Origin: Subtercola boreus
GTDB lineage: Bacteria > Actinomycetota > Actinomycetes > Actinomycetales > Microbacteriaceae
DNA: 64,000 bases
Assembly (NCBI RefSeq): GCF_003399645.1
Contig: NZ_NBXD01000018.1
Location: forward strand, 54,455-118,454
Direction of reading: 5' to 3'
Positions 59,130 through 64,000 of this stretch are shown in pieces. The notes beneath the pieces were generated by a model. It did no database searches. It saw only the letters and a program-made list of their open reading frames with translations, and was not told where the DNA came from. Both the position numbers and the translations under genes were made by a program. How positions within the stretch are numbered: position 1 is the stretch's first letter; the number at the start of each line of letters is the position of its first letter.

Positions 59130-60845
59130 GGTGAACTGCTGCTGATCCTGGCGGGCTCGCTCGCGGTGAGCGCGTTCGCGCGCTGGCGCGGCTGGCCCGC
59201 TCCGCTGCTGGTGGTGGCGGTCGCTCTCGGGGTGTCGTTCATCCCGGGCGTACCGAGTGTCGAGCTCGACCCGGAGGTGGTGCTGACGGTCATCCTGCCG
59301 CCCCTGCTGTTCTCGGCGGCGCTGGATGTCTCGTTCCAGAACTTCACGCAGAGCCTCCGCCAGATCAGGCGGCTGGGCGTCGGCCTCGTCGTCGTCACCG
59401 CCGTCGCCGTGGGCCTCATCGCCTACTGGTTGGTGCCGGCCCTCACCCTCCCGGGCGCGCTGCTGCTCGGTGCCGTGGTGGCGCCTCCCGACGCCGTCTC
59501 GGCCTCGAGCATCGGCCGTAAGCTCGGCCTGCCACGCCGCGTGATGACGGTGCTCTCGGGCGAGAGCCTGATCAACGATGCCGCCTCCCTGACCCTGTTC
59601 AAGGTGTTCGTCGCCGTGATCGGCGGATCGATGTTCAACGTCGGCGGCGTGCTGTGGATGTTCGTGGTCGCGATCGTCGTCGGTCTCGCCGTCGGGTTGG
59701 TCATCGGCCTCGTCGTGCAGTTCATCCGCACACGGATCACCGACTCGGTGGTCGGCACTACTCTCGGCTTGCTCGTGCCCTTCGCCGCCTACGCCGCGGG
59801 TGAGGCCCTGAACGGATCGGGGGTGCTCGCGGTGGTCGCGGCGGGCCTGTACCTCGGCTACAACTCGCCCAAGACGGGCTACCAGACCCGGCTGCAGGAA
59901 CAGCCGGTGTGGGGGTCGATCGATCTGCTGCTCGAGGGTTTCGTCTTCGCCCTCATCGGCCTGCAGGTGAGCGGCGTGGTGGCGAGCGTCGCACAGAGTC
60001 CGCTCGGATTGTGGCACTCCGTCGCGCTTGCGGCGGTGGTCTTCGTCGTCGTGCTGCTCGTCCGCCCGCTGTTCATCTTCGCCGCCTACTACCGGTCGCG
60101 ATCGAAGCTGCTGTCGATCACGGCCCGCGAGCCGCACCGGTTCTCGCTCAGGCGGTTGCCGGGCATCCGTCGCCTGAAACACCACCCGGGGCCCGAACTC
60201 AGCTGGCAGGAGCTCACCGTGATTTCGTGGACGGGCATGCGCGGGGTCGTCACGCTCGCCTCGGCTGCGGCCGTCCCGACCATGATGGTGTCGGGCGACT
60301 TCGAGGGCCGGGAGACGATCATCCTCGTCGCCTTCGTGGTGACGGTGGGCACCCTGCTTCTGCAGGGGTTGACGCTGCCCTGGGTGATCCGGCGGCTCGG
60401 CGTGATCGACGATGCCCAGCCCGAACGCGATGGCGAGCAGGAGGTTCGCATCTTCGAACTCAGCGTTCGTGAGACCAAGGACTACATCGACCAGCACCGC
60501 GACGAGTGGGCGAAACGATACGGCGATGCCAACCTCGACCGGTCGATCGCCGTTCTCAAACGGCAGTTCGAACGCCAGGTGACGGTGCTGCTCGAGGAGA
60601 ACAATCTCGACCAGCAGGACATCGATGCACCCGACATCGACACGGGAGACGCCGAGAAACCCCGGCTGAGCGGACCGGAGCTGACCGAGCTGCGCCGCGA
60701 GCTGATCGGTTACCGCCGGTCGATCGTGCTGCGACAGCGAAACGCGGGCGAGCTCGATGAGGAGGTCATGCGGAGTGTGCTGCGGGGCCTCGACGCCGAG
60801 GAGCTGGCGCTCGACACCTCGACCGTCACGCGCAACCGCAGCTGA
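59121..60845 (+). CDS. Na+/H+ antiporter, CPA1 family
   Basis: 574 residues: twelve or so membrane helices to ~residue 425, then a ~145-residue cytoplasmic helical tail. Signature helices: LLLGAVVAPPDAVSASSIGR (helix 5, ion-binding Asp), GESLINDAASLTLFKVF (conserved Asn-Asp) and SWTGMRGVVTLASAAAVP (family motif with Arg). Exchanges Na+ or K+ for protons to control pH and salt. The tail (VRETKDYIDQHRDEW, ERQVTVLLEENNLDQ) is coiled-coil-like. ATG 59121 is in the second copy of a 15-bp duplication. Confidence 0.93.
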   Translation: MEIGELLLILAGSLAVSAFARWRGWPAPLLVVAVALGVSFIPGVPSVELDPEVVLTVILPPLLFSAALDVSFQNFTQSLRQIRRLGVGLVVVTAVAVGLIAYWLVPALTLPGALLLGAVVAPPDAVSASSIGRKLGLPRRVMTVLSGESLINDAASLTLFKVFVAVIGGSMFNVGGVLWMFVVAIVVGLAVGLVIGLVVQFIRTRITDSVVGTTLGLLVPFAAYAAGEALNGSGVLAVVAAGLYLGYNSPKTGYQTRLQEQPVWGSIDLLLEGFVFALIGLQVSGVVASVAQSPLGLWHSVALAAVVFVVVLLVRPLFIFAAYYRSRSKLLSITAREPHRFSLRRLPGIRRLKHHPGPELSWQELTVISWTGMRGVVTLASAAAVPTMMVSGDFEGRETIILVAFVVTVGTLLLQGLTLPWVIRRLGVIDDAQPERDGEQEVRIFELSVRETKDYIDQHRDEWAKRYGDANLDRSIAVLKRQFERQVTVLLEENNLDQQDIDAPDIDTGDAEKPRLSGPELTELRRELIGYRRSIVLRQRNAGELDEEVMRSVLRGLDAEELALDTSTVTRNRS

Positions 60846-60871
60846 GGCGCATCGGCCCCGGGGGCGCAGGG

Positions 60872-60877
60872 TATCGT
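60872..60877 (+). promoter_or_regulatory. -10 hexamer TATCGT
   Basis: TATCGT, 8 bases before ATG 60886. Compatible with a leaderless transcript. Confidence 0.4.
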
Positions 60878-60885
60878 GAGTGGCG

Positions 60886-61717
60886 ATGAGTGCTGACGCT
60901 GCGCAGGCGACGGAACCCGGGCGCGGTTCCACGGCAGCCTGGGTGATCGAACACGTTCCGGTGGCCCGGGGGTTCTACGCCGGTAAACGCGCCGCGGGTG
61001 TGGCGGTTCAGGAGCAGACGCTGTCCGCGCCACTCGGCTCGGTGCGTCTTCGACTCTTCAGCCGGGCCGCCGACTCCGTTTCGCTGGTCGTGGTCTTTCC
61101 CGACGAGAAATCGATCGCTGCCCGGGGGCGGAAGAGCGGCGAATGGCTCGCCAGCTCGCTCGCGAAACGACTGCCGCTGACCGCCTGTCTCGTGCACATC
61201 CCCACCACGATGGTCGACGACCGCGAGGCCGCGTACGAAGCCCTGATGCAGGCCATCGCCGAAACCGGTGCGACGAAGGTCGCCGTGCTGGGCGTCGGTA
61301 CCGGGGGTGCGCTCGCCGCGCGCACGGCGATGAAGGCCCGGGATGTCGGCACTCCCCCGCTGGCCCGGAACGTGTTGATCGCCCCTGACTTCCAACTGAT
61401 CGCGGGCCCACCCGCGACCGACGAAGCACTGCACACCTCGCTCGTGGCACGGCTCTCGGAGCTGCCAGCCACACTCCTGCAGCAGTACGGCGAACGCACC
61501 GCCTCGAGGCTCGACCCCTCACAGGATCTCACCGAACGCTGCGCGAATCGGGAGTCGCCGTGCGCGCCATAGACTATCCCCGTCGAAACTGGACTGGACC
61601 GAGTACCCCCGGGCCGTGCGGAGCGCATCGCGGGCGCTCGACGACCTCGTGGCCTTTCTCGAGCGGGGCATCGTGGCCGATGGATTCGACGTAGTGCCCG
61701 CCTGGAACCTGCACTGA
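60886..61717 (+). pseudogene. alpha/beta-hydrolase-like protein, two frameshifts near the 3' end
   Basis: The first frame gives ~226 residues to a TAG at 61570, with an alpha/beta fold pattern: VSLVVVFPDEKS, VAVLGVGTGGALAA (elbow G-V-G-T-G, so Gly replaces the nucleophile Ser) and RNVLIAPDFQLI. The natural C-terminus continues in two other frames: LRESGVAVRAIDYP, then SKLDWTEYPRAVRSASRALD to DVVPAWNLH and TGA at 61717. One base is missing at GAAC (61534-61537) and one at CCCC (61578-61581). Restored, the protein is ~276 residues. Both sites are homopolymer runs, so sequencing undercall is as likely as decay. Confidence 0.78.
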
Positions 61718-61723
61718 AGGAAC

Positions 61724-63712
61724 ATGATGTCCCAGACAAAAGACTCCGCGAACGTCTCCCACCACGTGGTGTCCGATCTCGGCGAGCCCCAACAGAGTAA
61801 AGCGCGCCGGTGGCTCCTGCAGGGCCTCGTCGACCAGTCCGGCAAGCACCAGGGCTCGTACAGCGTGAAGGTGGAGAAGACGCACTCGTGGTGGCGCGTG
61901 ATGTGCCTCACCGGCGTCGACTACTTCTCGACCCTCGGCTACCAGCCGGCCATCGCGGCGCTCGCCGCCGGTCTGCTCTCCCCCTTCGCCACCATCGTGC
62001 TGCTGCTTCTCACGCTCTTCGGCGCGCTGCCGGTCTACCGTCGCGTGGCCCGCGAGAGCTTCAAAGGTGAGGGTTCGATCGCCATGCTCGAACGCCTGTT
62101 GCCCTGGTGGGGCGGCAAGCTGTTCGTCCTGGTGCTGTTGGGCTTCGCCGCCACCGACTTCATGATCACGATTACCCTGTCGGCAGCGGATGCCTCCGCC
62201 CATGCCATCGAGAATCCGTTCGCCCCCTCGTGGTTCCACGGCAACGAGGTCATCATCACCCTTGTTCTCGTCGCGCTGCTGGGAGCGGTCTTCATCCGTG
62301 GCTTCAAAGAGGCGATCGGCATCGCGACGGTGCTCGTGGCCGTCTACCTCGCGCTGAACCTCGTCGTGATCGCGGTCTCGATCATGCACGTGTTCGAGAA
62401 CACGGTGGTCATCACGAACTGGTGGGAGGCGCTGAACGCGCAACACGGCAACCCGCTGGTGATGGTCGGCATAGCGCTCATCGTCTTTCCGAAGCTGGCG
62501 CTCGGCCTTTCGGGCTTCGAGACGGGGGTCGCGGTGATGCCCCAGATCACCGGCAGCCCGACGGACACTCCCGAGAAGCCGACCGGGCGCATCCGGGGCA
62601 CCTGGCGACTGCTGACCACGGCCGCCCTGATCATGAGCACCTTTCTCATCACCTCGAGCTTCGTGACGACGCTGCTGATCCCGCAGGCAGAGTTCCAGCC
62701 CGGCGGCGAGGCCAATGGCCGGGCGTTGGCGTACCTCGCGCACGAGTACCTGGGCAGCGCGTTCGGAACGGCCTATGACATCAGCACCATCGCCATCCTC
62801 TGGTTCGCGGGAGCGTCGGCCATGGCCGGTCTGCTCAACCTGGTGCCGCGCTACCTTCCCCGCTACGGCATGGCGCCGCAGTGGGTTCGTGCCGTCAGAC
62901 CGCTCGTACTCGTCTTCACGGGAATCGCCTTCATCATCACCCTCGCCTTCAAGGCGAACGTGGATGCCCAGGGTGGCGCCTATGCGACGGGTGTACTGGT
63001 GCTCATCACCTCTGCCTCCGTCGCGGTGACTCTTTCGGCACGGCGCCAGCGCCAGAAGAAGCGCACGGTCGGATTCGGCGTGGTGTCGCTGGTGTTCCTC
63101 TACACGACGATCGCGAACGTCTTCGAGCGGCCCGACGGCGTTCGAATCGCCGCGCTGTTCATTCTCGCCATCCTGGTGGTGTCGCTGGTCTCGCGCGTGC
63201 AGCGCTCGTTCCAGCTGCGGGCCACCTCGGTGACACTCGACGAGAGTGCGCTGGAGTTTCTCCGGGCAGATGCGGAACGCAAGGTCATCCATCTCATCGC
63301 GAACGAGCCCGACGACGGCAGCGCGCTGGAGTACCGCATCAAGAACAAGGAGGAGCGGCACGACAGCCACATTCCGAGTTCGGCGAAGATCATCTTCATC
63401 GAGGTCTACCCGGCCGACTCGTCGAACTTCGAGGAAGACCTTCTCGTGCGAGGCGTCACCAAACACGGCTACCGGGTACTCGAAGTGCGGAGCGGCAACG
63501 TGCCGAACACGCTCGCCGTGGTGATGCTGACGATCCGCGACGAGACCGGCGTCGTGCCCGAGATCTACTTCGAGTGGACAGAGGGCAACCCCGTGTCGAA
63601 CATGCTGCGCTTTCTCATCACAGGCAGCGGAGAGGTCGCGCCGGTGACCCGCGAGGTGCTGCGTGAGGCGGAGAAGAACGTCGAACTGCGGCCTGCTGTG
63701 CATGTGAGCTGA
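61724..63712 (+). CDS. APC-superfamily amino-acid permease with cytoplasmic C-terminal domain
   Basis: 662 residues. About twelve membrane helices from ~58 to ~470 ([20 protein letters not shown] is the helix-1 unwound binding region; [20 protein letters not shown] is helix 6-like), then a ~190-residue soluble domain ([40 protein letters not shown]). This layout is a common actinobacterial APC variant of unknown substrate. The second codon is also ATG; AAGGAAC just upstream suits the ATG at 61727 slightly better. Confidence 0.88.
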   Translation: MMSQTKDSANVSHHVVSDLGEPQQSKARRWLLQGLVDQSGKHQGSYSVKVEKTHSWWRVMCLTGVDYFSTLGYQPAIAALAAGLLSPFATIVLLLLTLFGALPVYRRVARESFKGEGSIAMLERLLPWWGGKLFVLVLLGFAATDFMITITLSAADASAHAIENPFAPSWFHGNEVIITLVLVALLGAVFIRGFKEAIGIATVLVAVYLALNLVVIAVSIMHVFENTVVITNWWEALNAQHGNPLVMVGIALIVFPKLALGLSGFETGVAVMPQITGSPTDTPEKPTGRIRGTWRLLTTAALIMSTFLITSSFVTTLLIPQAEFQPGGEANGRALAYLAHEYLGSAFGTAYDISTIAILWFAGASAMAGLLNLVPRYLPRYGMAPQWVRAVRPLVLVFTGIAFIITLAFKANVDAQGGAYATGVLVLITSASVAVTLSARRQRQKKRTVGFGVVSLVFLYTTIANVFERPDGVRIAALFILAILVVSLVSRVQRSFQLRATSVTLDESALEFLRADAERKVIHLIANEPDDGSALEYRIKNKEERHDSHIPSSAKIIFIEVYPADSSNFEEDLLVRGVTKHGYRVLEVRSGNVPNTLAVVMLTIRDETGVVPEIYFEWTEGNPVSNMLRFLITGSGEVAPVTREVLREAEKNVELRPAVHVS

Positions 63713-63728
63713 GGGTCTCCAAAACTCT

Positions 63729-63744
63729 CAGAAAGTATTTTCTG
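63729..63744. promoter_or_regulatory. palindrome CAGAAAGTATTTTCTG in AT-rich gap
   Basis: Perfect 6-base arms CAGAAA/TTTCTG around GTAT, in the AT-rich 95-base stretch between the APC gene and the DUF222-like gene. Could be a weak terminator for the former or an operator for the latter. Confidence 0.35.
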
Positions 63745-63807
63745 GATTGGTCTGTTTCGGGGTGTTTTTGCTGAGGTAATGTCAGTGGTTGGTGTTTGAC
63801 TTGAGTC

Positions 63808-64000
63808 ATGAAACCACCCGCCACACCACCCGAAGTCGACACCGCGTCGGCGATTGTGGGATGTGTGGATGCTCTCATCGGGTTGGGCGTACTCGACCCC
63901 GGATCGGGTGCCGGGGCTGCCGCGCCCACCGGGCTTGCCACCGGTGAGTTGATGGCCGGGGTGGTGCAGGTCGAGTACCTGGTGCGGTTGGCGGATTCGT
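63808..64000 (+). CDS. start of DUF222/HNH-endonuclease-like gene, 3' end outside window
   Basis: First 64 residues of a gene cut by the window edge. The text TASAIVGCVDALIGLGVLDPG and LATGELMAGVVQVEYLVRLADS is like the N-terminus of DUF222 (13E12-repeat) proteins that carry a C-terminal HNH nuclease motif and occur in many copies in Microbacteriaceae and Mycobacteriaceae. The AT-rich upstream sequence, unlike the rest of the window, fits such a repeated gene. Identification rests on a short segment only. Confidence 0.5.
   Translation, partial: MKPPATPPEVDTASAIVGCVDALIGLGVLDPGSGAGAAAPTGLATGELMAGVVQVEYLVRLADS

Noticed and set aside
58875..60932. 685-codon open frame on the minus strand opposite the antiporter
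   Set aside because: His/Asp/Arg-rich shadow of the antiporter gene, no recognisable domain.
61574..63703. 709-codon open frame on the minus strand opposite the APC transporter
   Set aside because: Antisense to a transporter with clear membrane helices; composition artefact.

Overview
The window is GC-rich, gene-dense actinobacterial chromosome. Gene content points to a Microbacteriaceae-like organism, but this is inference and no marker here settles the genus. The clues are FbiC, a HelR-type helicase, PrsW, paired fluoride channels, a DUF222/HNH-type gene start, twin secreted GH25 lysozymes and many genes with a TAnnnT hexamer 6-8 bases before the start codon. No tRNA, rRNA, CRISPR array, transposase or integrase was seen. 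Only one gene-free stretch exceeds 300 bases, between pnp and the first lysozyme gene.

Layout. 1-3170: compact operon of a VOC protein (cut by the window edge), aldo-keto reductase, tautomerase and GH1 beta-glucosidase. 3229-8000: small single genes (lipoprotein, alpha/beta-hydrolase-like protein without the nucleophile Ser, two GNATs, cupin, small membrane proteins). 8137-10938: sulfonate/nitrate-type ABC importer whose permease gene is frameshifted. 10935-19947: sugar uptake locus of mutarotase, RbsC/RbsA-type permease and ATPase, AraF-like binding protein and a 1138-residue DUF5107-TPR protein, divergent from an AraC regulator with direct repeats between them. 20002-23932: FbiC (F420 chromophore synthase), preceded by an 8-codon leader ORF and overlapped by a Baeyer-Villiger-type monooxygenase gene. 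Its CofH half lacks the radical-SAM cysteines. 23929-25070: wreck of a two-component system lacking both phospho-accepting residues. 25142-27599: HEVGH membrane protein, ECF sigma factor with SnoaL tail, DUF1059-like protein.

27629-37490: RNA-processing neighbourhood (histidine phosphatase, M16 peptidase, quinone reductase, pnp, rpsO), containing two GH25-DUF4214 lysozymes; the first is frameshifted after its signal peptide. 37581-41137: five-gene redox operon (ferredoxin, NuoF-like flavoprotein, ferric-reductase-like haem membrane protein, ApbE, short Ser/Thr-rich anchored protein). It should carry electrons from the cytosol to the outer face of the membrane, but no FMN-binding acceptor domain is encoded here. 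41182-45455: fluoride channel pair, thioesterase, 2OG oxygenase, MFS exporter. 45579-51296: FKBP, HelR, PrsW, DUF6328 and YihY proteins. 51293-57550: aspartate ammonia-lyase, aldehyde dehydrogenase, carboxylesterase, NmrA-like reductase, Gfo/Idh/MocA oxidoreductase. 57606-63712: MFS transporter, Na+/H+ antiporter, a twice-frameshifted pseudo-hydrolase, APC transporter. 63808-64000: start of a DUF222/HNH-like gene.

Four single-base deletions in three genes all fall next to short homopolymers. Sequencing undercalls are therefore as likely as real decay and should be excluded before biology is drawn from them. The most interesting leads are the cysteine-less CofH domain with its coupled leader ORF and monooxygenase, the redox operon without its usual flavin acceptor, the degenerate two-component system, and the DUF5107-TPR protein in the sugar locus.
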